DNA of 64,000 nucleotides from Anaerolineales bacterium. Lineage in GTDB: Bacteria; Chloroflexota; Anaerolineae; Anaerolineales; Villigracilaceae. The stretch lies in contig JACKAW010000005.1 in assembly GCA_020634885.1 (NCBI GenBank), forward strand, positions 273,611-337,610, written 5' to 3'. How positions within the stretch are numbered: position 1 is the stretch's first letter; each line of letters starts with the position of its first letter. Below, one piece after another: positions 48,651 to 54,916 of the stretch. Made by a program: the position numbers and the translations under genes. Under the pieces are notes generated by a model. The model was not told the DNA's origin. It saw nothing but the letters and a program-made list of their open reading frames with translations, and did no database searches.

Positions 48651-49796
48651 ATGACAAATATTTTATTAACCGGCGGGCGTGCGCCCGTAACGCTGGATCT
48701 GGCTCGTGCATTTCACCGCGCGGGGCATACCGTCTTTATGGCGGAGTCTTTACGCGGGCATTTGAGTCAGGCTTCGGCGGCGGTGAAGGCTAATTTTGTG
48801 GTGCCCGCTCCTCATCAGGAGACTGAGGCGTTTTTAGCGGCGTTGAGAAGCATCATAGAACAGAATCAGATCGATCTGTTGATTCCGACTTGTGAGGAAG
48901 TTTTCCACATTGCAAAGGGGTTGGATTCTTTGCCGTGCAAGGTGTTTACTGAGCCGCTGGCAAAGTTGGATATTTATCATAACAAATGGAAGTTTGTTAT
49001 AAATGCGGTGAACCATAATTTACGTGTGCCTGAGTCGATGCTGGTGAAGCGTGAGGATGACCTGCTGCACGCGTTTGCTTCGTGGCGCAGGCTGGTGTTG
49101 AAACCGGTCTATTCGCGCTTCGCTGCGCGGACTTTGATACTGCCCTCGTTAAAACAGGCTTTATCTACGCTGATATTTGATGAGCCGTGGATCGCGCAGG
49201 AATATATTGTTGGGCAGCAGTTTTGCAGTTATTCGGTGTGCCATGATGGGCGTATCACGGCTCATGCGGTGTACCCGACGATCTTCACGGCGGGACAGGG
49301 TGCAACGATTGCGTTTCAGCCGGTGGAACATGCGGGTATCTTTGAGTGGGTGCGGACGTTTGTTGAGCGTTTCAATGTGACCGGGCAAATGGCTTTTGAT
49401 TTTATTGAGACTCCGCAGGGCGATTTGTATGCGCTTGAGTGTAACCCGCGTGCGACGAGCGGTGCGCATTTGTTGACGAATAACCCGCAGTTCGTTGAGT
49501 CTTTTTTTAAAGAAGGGCCGTTTTGTGTAACTCCGTTTGCAGATTCTTCGCATATGCTTGGAACGGCGATGCTGGTATATGGGTTGCCCGCTGCCTTGCG
49601 GGATGGGAATTTTCGCGCATGGCTTCGGGCTTTTTTGCATAGCGACGATGTGATTTTGGACTTTCGTGATCTCAAGCCTTTTCTGCTGCAATGGCGGAGT
49701 ATTTTTGAGTATGTGCAATTTGGGCGGCGCATGGGTATTTCTGTGCTGGAGGCTTCGACTTTTGATATTGAGTGGAATGGGGAATGGAACCAGTGA
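48651..49796 (+). CDS. ATP-grasp domain enzyme
   Basis: 381 residues. N-terminal Rossmann-like domain ILLTGGRAPVTLDLARAFHRAG, then an ATP-grasp fold with VLKPVYSRFAARTL, the EYIVGQQFCSYSV strand and the metal-binding FIETPQGDLYALECNPRATSG. ATP-grasp ligases join a carboxylate to an amine, thiol or similar nucleophile via an acyl phosphate. Substrates unknown. It follows the KAS III gene by 65 nt occupied by a palindromic repeat and ends at a terminator hairpin, closing the plus-strand cluster begun by the OleD-like gene. Confidence 0.83.
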   Translation: MTNILLTGGRAPVTLDLARAFHRAGHTVFMAESLRGHLSQASAAVKANFVVPAPHQETEAFLAALRSIIEQNQIDLLIPTCEEVFHIAKGLDSLPCKVFTEPLAKLDIYHNKWKFVINAVNHNLRVPESMLVKREDDLLHAFASWRRLVLKPVYSRFAARTLILPSLKQALSTLIFDEPWIAQEYIVGQQFCSYSVCHDGRITAHAVYPTIFTAGQGATIAFQPVEHAGIFEWVRTFVERFNVTGQMAFDFIETPQGDLYALECNPRATSGAHLLTNNPQFVESFFKEGPFCVTPFADSSHMLGTAMLVYGLPAALRDGNFRAWLRAFLHSDDVILDFRDLKPFLLQWRSIFEYVQFGRRMGISVLEASTFDIEWNGEWNQ

Positions 49797-49800
49797 AATC

Positions 49801-49832
49801 AAAAACACTGGGACATTCATCCCAGTGTTTTT
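49801..49832. terminator. CACTGGGA-type hairpin, copy 1 (bidirectional terminator)
   Basis: AAAAACACTGGGA (49801-49813), loop CATTCA, TCCCAGTGTTTTT (49820-49832), between convergent stops at 49796 and 49836. This copy has full T runs on both strands. Confidence 0.85.
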
Positions 49833-49835
49833 GTG

Positions 49836-50267
49836 TTATTCAATCCCTTTGACCCATTTCACCTTGAACGGTTTCAATGAATTGACCAGCCTCATATTGG
49901 CAGTCCAAAGGTTGATCTCCATCCACTCTGCCAGAGCAAGGTAATGGGCATCGTAAGTAGCAGGGAGGTTGTACCGCATGGCAATTTCACGGGCTTTCAC
50001 ATGCAAATTTGCCTCATTGACCAATGTGATCGGCAATTCAAGCGATAACTCCAATGTCTCCCAGATCGTTTCAGCCGAAAGGACATTGTTTCGCTGTTGC
50101 TGGTAAAGCGCGTTCGTCACTTCATAAAACAACAAGGATGGTGCAACCAGACTGACTTCTCCTTCCATCCATGTCTGCCATATCTTTTGAATGGACATAT
50201 TCTCAGGCTGTAACACGTATCGCAGAATAACACTGGCGTCAACGCAGACTGTTGTTGAGTTGGTCAT
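49836..50267 (-). CDS. vapC: PIN-domain toxin (VapC-like)
   Basis: 143 residues. Four acidic PIN residues are visible: Asp in VCVDASVILRYVL, Glu in LLFYEVTNALYQQ, Asp in YDAHYLALAEW and the terminal strand LWTANMRLVN, although the last usual Asp is replaced by Asn. PIN toxins cleave RNA. It overlaps the antitoxin gene by 29 nt and is transcribed after it. The Asp-to-Asn change in the fourth acidic position may weaken activity. Confidence 0.85.
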   Translation of the reverse strand: MTNSTTVCVDASVILRYVLQPENMSIQKIWQTWMEGEVSLVAPSLLFYEVTNALYQQQRNNVLSAETIWETLELSLELPITLVNEANLHVKAREIAMRYNLPATYDAHYLALAEWMEINLWTANMRLVNSLKPFKVKWVKGIE

Positions 50268-50538
50268 CGCGTTCTTCCCTCCCTTGGCGGATTAATTCGG
50301 AAATATCTGTGAGAGATTTTCCCTTCAACTCGGCGCGGATTTTTGTATGCAAGGCTTCAATGCGTTTTTGCACATCGGCATGTGCTTTTGCCGCGACCAA
50401 TTGGTCGTATGCCTTTTTGGAAAGGACAACGACTTCTGCCTTGCCGCCTCGTTCCACGATGACGGGGGCGATCTTGGCTTGTTTCATCACATCCCCAAAG
50501 TTGATTCGGGCTTTGGTGGCACTGATTGTCTTAAGCAT
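50239..50538 (-). CDS. Phd/YefM-family antitoxin
   Basis: 99 residues. N-terminal Phd fold with ISATKARINFGDVMKQAK and PVIVERGGKAEVVVLSKKAYDQL, then a helical tail that should wrap the PIN toxin. It would bind DNA as a dimer at the perfect 22-bp palindrome immediately upstream and repress its own operon. The ATG at 50538 is used; the longer in-frame start would lie in the operator. Pairing of Phd antitoxin with PIN toxin is common. Confidence 0.85.
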   Translation of the reverse strand: MLKTISATKARINFGDVMKQAKIAPVIVERGGKAEVVVLSKKAYDQLVAAKAHADVQKRIEALHTKIRAELKGKSLTDISELIRQGREERDDQLNNSLR

Positions 50539-50550
50539 GGCTACCTCTTG

Positions 50551-50572
50551 ATTGATTAATCGATTAATCAAT
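50551..50572. promoter_or_regulatory. Perfect 22-bp palindromic operator of the PIN/Phd module
   Basis: The sequence from 50551 to 50572 equals its own reverse complement (core TGATTAATCGATTAATCA), 13 bp before the antitoxin ATG. Typical of autoregulated toxin-antitoxin operators. Confidence 0.8.
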
Positions 50573-50635
50573 TGAAAATATACCCTCAGCCAAATCTTTT
50601 GTCAAATCCTCTTCAAAAACTCACCTACACAAACC

Positions 50636-50671
50636 AAAAACACTGGGACATTCATCCCAGTGTTCTCTCGT
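50636..50671. repeat. CACTGGGA-type hairpin, copy 2
   Basis: Same AAAAACACTGGGA / TCCCAGTG arms and CATTCA loop, with the shared right flank TTCTCTCGT. It lies between the divergent Phd and HicA genes, where no terminator is needed in either direction. Apart from it and the operator, 50573-50735 shows only the HicA -10 region. Confidence 0.8.
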
Positions 50672-50735
50672 CAAAGGTACAAATTTACATTTTGCGTTAC
50701 TTGCATAATAGTATCAATAGTAGTATTATAACGAT

Positions 50736-50990
50736 ATGCCCAAAATCGCAGACATCATTGCTGACATGAAGCGCAACCCGAAGGGAATCCGTTTTCAGGA
50801 TCTTTGCAAGGTATGTGACCATTATTTTGGAGAAGCGCGCCAGTCAGGGAGCAGCCATAAAGTATATAAAACGCCGTGGCAAGGCGACCCACGCGTGAAT
50901 ATTCAAAATGACAAAGGCATGGCGAAGGCATATCAAGTCAAACAGGTGTTAAAGGCGATTGAACGGCTGGAGGAAGAACAAAATGCTTAA
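50736..50990 (+). CDS. hicA: HicA-type mRNA interferase toxin
   Basis: 84 residues. The double-stranded-RNA-binding-like fold is shown by FQDLCKVCDHYFGEARQ, then GSSHKVYKTPWQG with the catalytic histidine, and VNIQNDKGMAKAYQVKQVL. HicA cleaves mRNA and tmRNA when freed from HicB. TATTAT ends 6 nt before the ATG with no ribosome site, suggesting a leaderless start. Overlaps hicB by 8 nt. Confidence 0.85.
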   Translation: MPKIADIIADMKRNPKGIRFQDLCKVCDHYFGEARQSGSSHKVYKTPWQGDPRVNIQNDKGMAKAYQVKQVLKAIERLEEEQNA

Positions 50991-51318
50991 GAATGACCGC
51001 TACACATATCGTATTACCTGGTCTGAAGAAGATCAGGAATATGCGGGGTTATGTATTGAGTTTCCCAGCCTGAGTTGGTTGGACGAAAATCCCGAAGCTG
51101 CACTGGCAGGGATTCGCCAAGTCGTTGCAGACGTGGTGAAGGATATGAAATCGAACGGTGAGACGCCGCCCGAGCCGCTTGCCAGCAAACACTTTAGCGG
51201 AAAGTTCATGGTGCGCATCCCACCTGAACTACATCGTAAACTTGCCATTGAAGCGCAAGAAGAAGGCATCAGCCTTAACCGCCTTGCAGCCGATAAACTT
51301 AGAAAGCAAGACGCATAA
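50983..51318 (+). CDS. hicB: HicB-type antitoxin with C-terminal ribbon-helix-helix
   Basis: 111 residues. N-terminal HicB fold (YRITWSEEDQEYAGLCIEFP, LSWLDENPEAALAGIRQVV) and a C-terminal DNA-binding segment MVRIPPELHRKLAIEAQEEG followed by ISLNRLAADKLRK, matching the ribbon-helix-helix class. It neutralises HicA and represses the operon. ATG 50983 inside the hicA end is used. Confidence 0.87.
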   Translation: MLKNDRYTYRITWSEEDQEYAGLCIEFPSLSWLDENPEAALAGIRQVVADVVKDMKSNGETPPEPLASKHFSGKFMVRIPPELHRKLAIEAQEEGISLNRLAADKLRKQDA

Positions 51319-51321
51319 ATC

Positions 51322-51351
51322 AAAACAGGCTCTCCAGCAGAGCCTGTTTTT
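51322..51351 (+). terminator. Terminator of hicAB
   Basis: AAAACAGGCTCT pairs with AGAGCCTGTTTT around CCAGC, then T residues, just after the hicB stop. Confidence 0.85.
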
Positions 51352-51393
51352 CATAACAATCTTTTCCCGCACCCTCATATCCCACCACAAATC

Positions 51394-51429
51394 AAAAACA
51401 CTGGGACATTCATCCCAGTGTTCTCTCGT
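51394..51429. repeat. CACTGGGA-type hairpin, copy 3
   Basis: AAAAACACTGGGA/TCCCAGTG arms with TTCTCTCGT flank, 42 bp beyond the hicAB terminator. Confidence 0.8.
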
Positions 51430-51464
51430 CCTGCACATCATATTGTTATCGCCTTACAAACAAA

Positions 51465-51556
51465 CCCCTCTCCCGTCTCCCCTAAAGGGGAGAAGCTAAA
51501 ACCCGTTCCGCAAACGGACTAGCCCCCTCTCCTTTAGGAGAGGGCGGGGGGTGAGG
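51465..51556. repeat. Palindromic CCCCTCTCC-type intergenic repeat
   Basis: CCCCTCTCCCGTCTCCCC...CCCCCTCTCCTTTAGGAGAG...GGGGGGTGAGG with nested hairpins CCCCTAAAGGGG and CTCTCCTTTAGGAGAG. A common type in environmental genomes; one copy here. Confidence 0.55.
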
Positions 51557-51563
51557 TCCACCG

Positions 51564-51667
51564 CTTTTCAATAATCGCAGGGACAAAGAAATACTTCGGG
51601 ATGGTCAAGAAATTCCTAACCTCAAAAGTGGACTTGTCGTAAGTCAAAAAGAAAAAATTAGGCTTGT
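51564..51667 (-). pseudogene. 104-bp fragment of a second DpnI-like endonuclease gene
   Basis: Aligns without gaps to 53188-53291 inside the DpnI gene, 99 of 104 positions identical. Of the five differences three are silent in the DpnI frame, one is Ile to Val and one edge change is Asn to Lys, so it derives from a separately evolved functional homologue rather than a decaying recent copy. It has no start or remaining domains. Confidence 0.8.
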
Positions 51668-51682
51668 GCCCGCCCAAAAACC

Positions 51683-51718
51683 AAAAACACTGGGACATTC
51701 ATCCCAGTGTTCTCTCGT
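51683..51718. repeat. CACTGGGA-type hairpin, copy 4
   Basis: Same arms, loop and TTCTCTCGT flank; lies 16 bp from the dpnI-like fragment and just beyond the TspO stop (51741), where it could serve as terminator. Confidence 0.8.
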
Positions 51719-51740
51719 TCCGTCACAAATCAGACGAATC

Positions 51741-52496
51741 TCAAGCCCGCCTTCTTTGGACGATGCCATACATTGCCAGAGCCAGCATTAAAGCGGATGC
51801 GATCCAAGCGGAATTTGCCACCAGCGGCTCGGCAGACTGTTTGACGGCAATACCCACAAACGACCAGACCAACACAAACACGTAACCGCTGTCTTTGCGG
51901 GTAAGAGTCATGAGCAAGCCGAGGGTACAAGCCACCACCAGCATAATGACCGCCCAAACCTGCGGAACGATGCCGAACCCGTTCCAATTGACCAGATAAA
52001 GAAGGTCGGTGACGTTTGCTACTGTAGCAACAGTGATCCAGCCGAGATAGATGCTGAAGGGTACATCCACAAACCACTTTTCAGCGGAATTGACCGGTGC
52101 GCGCCCGACATCCAACCGGAGATAGGATGCGATCAAGAGACCCAGCAAGGTGAGCATTACCAGAACGCTCCATCCGAAGGCGTTGTAATGCCAGCACACA
52201 AGCCAGAGCGCATTGAAGACGCCGCTGAGCGCGAAGAGATACCCCAACCTACGCAAGCGCGGACTTTCCTTTTGTGCGCCTTTGAACTGATGGATGGCAA
52301 AAGCGATCCAGCCGATGTAGATGATTCCCCAAATGGCGAAGACATAGCCTGCTGGGACGAAGTACACCTGAAAGCGATCTGATATCTCGCCTGTGTTCTG
52401 CCCATTGAGCGGCAAGGTGCTGGCGAGAATGTTGACGCCGAGCGCAAGCAACACAGATAGGACATTGGCGATTTGTCGAATGGTATCTTTTTTCAT
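51741..52496 (-). CDS. tspO: TspO/MBR-family tryptophan-rich membrane protein
   Basis: 251 residues, five-plus membrane helices. Tryptophan/proline-rich signatures VPAGYVFAIWGIIYIGW, NALWLVCWHYN and VPFSIYLGWITVATVANVT fit the long TspO/MBR branch. TspO proteins bind porphyrins and other hydrophobic ligands and are linked to stress; true function remains debated. Flanked on both sides by CACTGGGA hairpins (copies 4 and 5). Monocistronic. Confidence 0.82.
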   Translation of the reverse strand: MKKDTIRQIANVLSVLLALGVNILASTLPLNGQNTGEISDRFQVYFVPAGYVFAIWGIIYIGWIAFAIHQFKGAQKESPRLRRLGYLFALSGVFNALWLVCWHYNAFGWSVLVMLTLLGLLIASYLRLDVGRAPVNSAEKWFVDVPFSIYLGWITVATVANVTDLLYLVNWNGFGIVPQVWAVIMLVVACTLGLLMTLTRKDSGYVFVLVWSFVGIAVKQSAEPLVANSAWIASALMLALAMYGIVQRRRA

Positions 52497-52579
52497 ATGA
52501 TTTCTCCTTGACAGGATTGTACCGCCCCTGGCGGACTCGACCCATTTTCTCTATCACGCGGACATCCCCTACACAAATC

Positions 52580-52615
52580 AAAAACACTGGGACATTCATC
52601 CCAGTGTTCTCTCGT
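52580..52615. repeat. CACTGGGA-type hairpin, copy 5
   Basis: Same arms, loop and flank. It overlaps the stop codon of the 54-residue ORF at 52615 and lies upstream of tspO, so it can terminate the DpnI operon. Confidence 0.8.
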
Positions 52616-52779
52616 TACTCCGAAATACTCTCATTCAGCAAGCGGACAATCCTCTCCGCCCGCTTTTTCGCATCTTCCCCACCCTCATACTCCGAGCAGA
52701 CACAGACTTCACGCTTGTCTGCTTGGTCAATGACCACAAACGTACTTCCATCAAACTGACTGACAATATATCTCTGCAT
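52615..52779 (-). CDS. 54-residue protein translationally linked to DpnI
   Basis: Reads MQRYIVSQFDGSTFVVIDQA, continuing with a Cys-containing strand (REVCVCSEYEGG) and a helical, arginine-rich tail ending LLNESISE. It begins 3 nt after the endonuclease stop, with GGGAGA inside the end of that gene as ribosome site. No family recognised. Its last codon lies in the repeated hairpin. It may be a small partner or controller of the nuclease. Confidence 0.55.
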   Translation of the reverse strand: MQRYIVSQFDGSTFVVIDQADKREVCVCSEYEGGEDAKKRAERIVRLLNESISE

Positions 52780-52782
52780 GGA

Positions 52783-53562
52783 CTATCTCCCTTTGAGTCT
52801 CATCCGATATTGACCGCGACCCACGAAATCAAGAACGCCTTTATCCCGCAAAAACTGCAACTGTTGACGTATCTTCGCCTTCACATTGTTATTGGACGGA
52901 TGTTTGGCTTTCAAAACTCCTTCAAAGGCGTAAACATCTTCCAATGAAAATTCATCTTTTTTGATTTTCTCCACACACATCAAGACATCCAATAGCCAGC
53001 CTTTTGATTCAATACTCTGAGTTGCTTTGACAAAATCGGTCTTGCTCCACTTCTCCAGCACTTCATCTTTGCTTTTGACCACGCCATTTTGGACAAAGAA
53101 TATCTTTCCCAACTCAGGGATATTTTTTACATCAATATTGCAGCCAACCCAACCTGCCCGCCTTGCAGTGGGACTCAGCGCTTTTCTCTTTTCAATAATC
53201 GCAGGGACAAAGAAATACTTCGGGATGGTCAGGAAATTTCTAATCTCAAAAGTGGACTTATCGTAAGTCAAAAAGAAAAAATTAGGATTGTTGTCCGACT
53301 TCAAACGTTCAATCATCGTGGAATATGCGCCATCCACGATTTTCTTGCCCATCGCCCCATTCTTTGATTTCAGTTCATATTCTTCTGCACATTTCTTGCA
53401 GTAAAAATCCGCAACAGGCGAGTTGTTTTCAAAACGATTCAATGCATTCCCACAATTCGGACAGAAAACCGATTTGTTTACCCAACCCTCAGTCATCACG
53501 CGGATTTTCTGTGTTTGACTTTTATATTCCCTTGCAGAGAACTTTGAAAGTATTAATTCCAT
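52783..53562 (-). CDS. dpnI: DpnI-family type IIM restriction endonuclease (cuts methylated GATC)
   Basis: 259 residues, the usual DpnI size. N-terminal PD-(D/E)xK domain with zinc-like cysteines: FCPNCGNAL, then VADFYCKKCAEEYELKSK, which contains the catalytic D...ExK arrangement of DpnI. The C-terminal third is a winged helix (KIRQQLQFLRDKGVLDFVGRGQYRM). DpnI enzymes cleave Dam-methylated GATC, so the host should lack GATC adenine methylation; no methylase gene is present, as expected. The gene is AT-rich. Lies in a 3-gene operon. Confidence 0.9.
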   Translation of the reverse strand: MELILSKFSAREYKSQTQKIRVMTEGWVNKSVFCPNCGNALNRFENNSPVADFYCKKCAEEYELKSKNGAMGKKIVDGAYSTMIERLKSDNNPNFFFLTYDKSTFEIRNFLTIPKYFFVPAIIEKRKALSPTARRAGWVGCNIDVKNIPELGKIFFVQNGVVKSKDEVLEKWSKTDFVKATQSIESKGWLLDVLMCVEKIKKDEFSLEDVYAFEGVLKAKHPSNNNVKAKIRQQLQFLRDKGVLDFVGRGQYRMRLKGR

Positions 53563-53579
53563 GAAATATCTCCCTTTAT

Positions 53580-53810
53580 TCAGTTATCCACATCATCAGG
53601 TAAATCTATCCAATCAGGCAATCCCTTTGGAAGCACTGCAAGACCTAAAACATCGGCAACTGACGATCTCTTTTCCAGCCAATTGGAATATCCAATGGCT
53701 TTCCAAGAGTAAATCACGCCATCAATATTTTCAGCAAATTGTTCGGCTTTCTTGACATCTTCAAGTTCAAAGAACTCAAATTCCAAAGCGCCATCAGGAG
53801 AAATTTTCAT
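53580..53810 (-). CDS. 76-residue acidic protein upstream of DpnI
   Basis: No family recognised. ALEFEFFELEDVKKAEQFAENIDG is strand-helix, followed by VIYSWKAIGYSNWLEKRSS and an acidic end (DWIDLPDDVDN). It is transcribed first in the operon and ends 17 nt before the endonuclease. The composition suggests a small regulator or inhibitor, but nothing firmer can be said. First motif in part: FELEDVKKAEQFAENI. Confidence 0.5.
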   Translation of the reverse strand: MKISPDGALEFEFFELEDVKKAEQFAENIDGVIYSWKAIGYSNWLEKRSSVADVLGLAVLPKGLPDWIDLPDDVDN

Positions 53811-53863
53811 GAATTGCCATCAATTGCTTTCGTAGTCATAATGTATTGATTATAAAGGATCGA

Positions 53864-53905
53864 AAAAAAGAGGTTGTGTCCATTTTTAGACACAACCTCT
53901 TTTTG
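53864..53905. terminator. Terminator-like hairpin in a divergent promoter region
   Basis: AAAAAGAGGTTGTGTC pairs with GACACAACCTCTTTTT around an 8-nt T-rich loop. It lies upstream of both neighbouring genes (53810, minus; 54080, plus) and so has no obvious gene to terminate. Confidence 0.7.
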
Positions 53906-54028
53906 ATAGTTCTTATTTTTTTATCCGCGTTCTTCTGCGCGCTTTGCGGTTTGCGTCCCAACAACTTACCCACCAAGCCCCAACTCCTTCAAATCCTCTT
54001 TACAAGGCTTGTCTTGTGAACATGCGTG

Positions 54029-54034
54029 CTATAA
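54029..54034 (+). promoter_or_regulatory. -10 box candidate of the DUF3800 gene
   Basis: TATAAT about 45 nt before the ATG at 54080, which has AAGGTGG-like pairing potential upstream. Confidence 0.35.
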
Positions 54035-54079
54035 TGCTGTTACATCCTCGCCGCAATAAGGTGGACTTTCAAATAACCG

Positions 54080-54808
54080 ATGGAACAAACGCGCTACTCA
54101 CTCTACTGCGATGAAAGCAATATTCATAATGCCCGTCACATGTTGATTGGTGGTTTATGGATTCCGCAACAATATGAAATGGAATTGCGGGAAAGTTTAT
54201 CCAAAGTTCGGCATGACTTCAACATGACTGCCGAATTCAAATGGACGAAAGTCTCAAACTCAAAACTGGCGGGATACTATGAATGGGTCGATTGTTTCTT
54301 CCGAAATAAAAATATTGGGTTTCGTTCCATTGTCATAGACACAAACCTTTTAGATTACCGAACCTTCCATAAAAATGACCAAGAACTTGGCTTTTACAAG
54401 TTTTATTACCAACTGGTCAGTCGAAATATCAAACCCGAAAATCTTTATTGGCTTTACACAGACGAAAGAACAAACCGAAAGAAAAACCGCCTCGAAGTTC
54501 TAAAAATCGTCACAAATCATTACTGGATGAAACAAGCAAGTGTAGCCCCACTTCGCGGCGTAGAACCACGGCAATCTCACAAAGAAGATTTATTGCAATT
54601 AACCGACGTACTACTCGGCGCGCTCGGCTATTCCTGGAACGATTCAAAAGAAAGTCCCGCGAAACTGGCTTTGATTGCTCATATTCAAAAACGGCTCGGC
54701 TGGTACACCCTCAAACAATCAACAGCCCCCTCTTCCACTCGTTTTAATATCTGGCAATGGCGTCCTTCGGCACAATCCCAAGTTAAAAGCAAACGCCCCC
54801 GCTCCTAA
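54080..54808 (+). CDS. DUF3800 protein (RNase H-like fold family)
   Basis: 242 residues. Opens YSLYCDESNIHN, the family's first acidic strand (CDES), with further conserved acidic and basic residues in YWLYTDERTNRKKNR and HKEDLLQLTDVLLGALGY, ending in FNIWQW. DUF3800 proteins occur as stand-alone genes scattered through mobile and defence regions; a nuclease-like role is inferred from the fold but unproven. AT-rich relative to the HerA gene beside it. An unexplained structured stretch follows its stop. Confidence 0.82.
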   Translation: MEQTRYSLYCDESNIHNARHMLIGGLWIPQQYEMELRESLSKVRHDFNMTAEFKWTKVSNSKLAGYYEWVDCFFRNKNIGFRSIVIDTNLLDYRTFHKNDQELGFYKFYYQLVSRNIKPENLYWLYTDERTNRKKNRLEVLKIVTNHYWMKQASVAPLRGVEPRQSHKEDLLQLTDVLLGALGYSWNDSKESPAKLALIAHIQKRLGWYTLKQSTAPSSTRFNIWQWRPSAQSQVKSKRPRS

Positions 54809-54811
54809 CTG

Positions 54812-54862
54812 CTTCCTTGTGGAAGACTCACCGTACACTTGGTACGGGGTTCGGTGGCGAGT
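54812..54862 (+). other. Unexplained nested hairpins after the DUF3800 gene
   Basis: CTTCC/GGAAG (54812-54825), then CCGTAC/GTACGG (54831-54847) inside ACTC/GAGT (54826-54862). It has no T tail and no palindromic relation to other repeats in the window. Confidence 0.4.
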
Positions 54863-54916
54863 GGCGCTTGTCTATTGCTAGTATACAGGATTTACATCTT
54901 TTTTTCCATTGCAATT

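Noticed and set aside
49161..49820. Antisense frame (219 codons) opposite the ATP-grasp gene starting in the hairpin (MNVPVFLI)
   Set aside because: The same MNVPVFLI start also appears at 52599 because it is encoded by the repeated hairpin; it is not a gene start.
54812..54862. Group II intron or TnpB guide-RNA end
   Set aside because: No domain V catalytic triad in the usual place, no reverse transcriptase or TnpB nearby; kept only as an unexplained structure.
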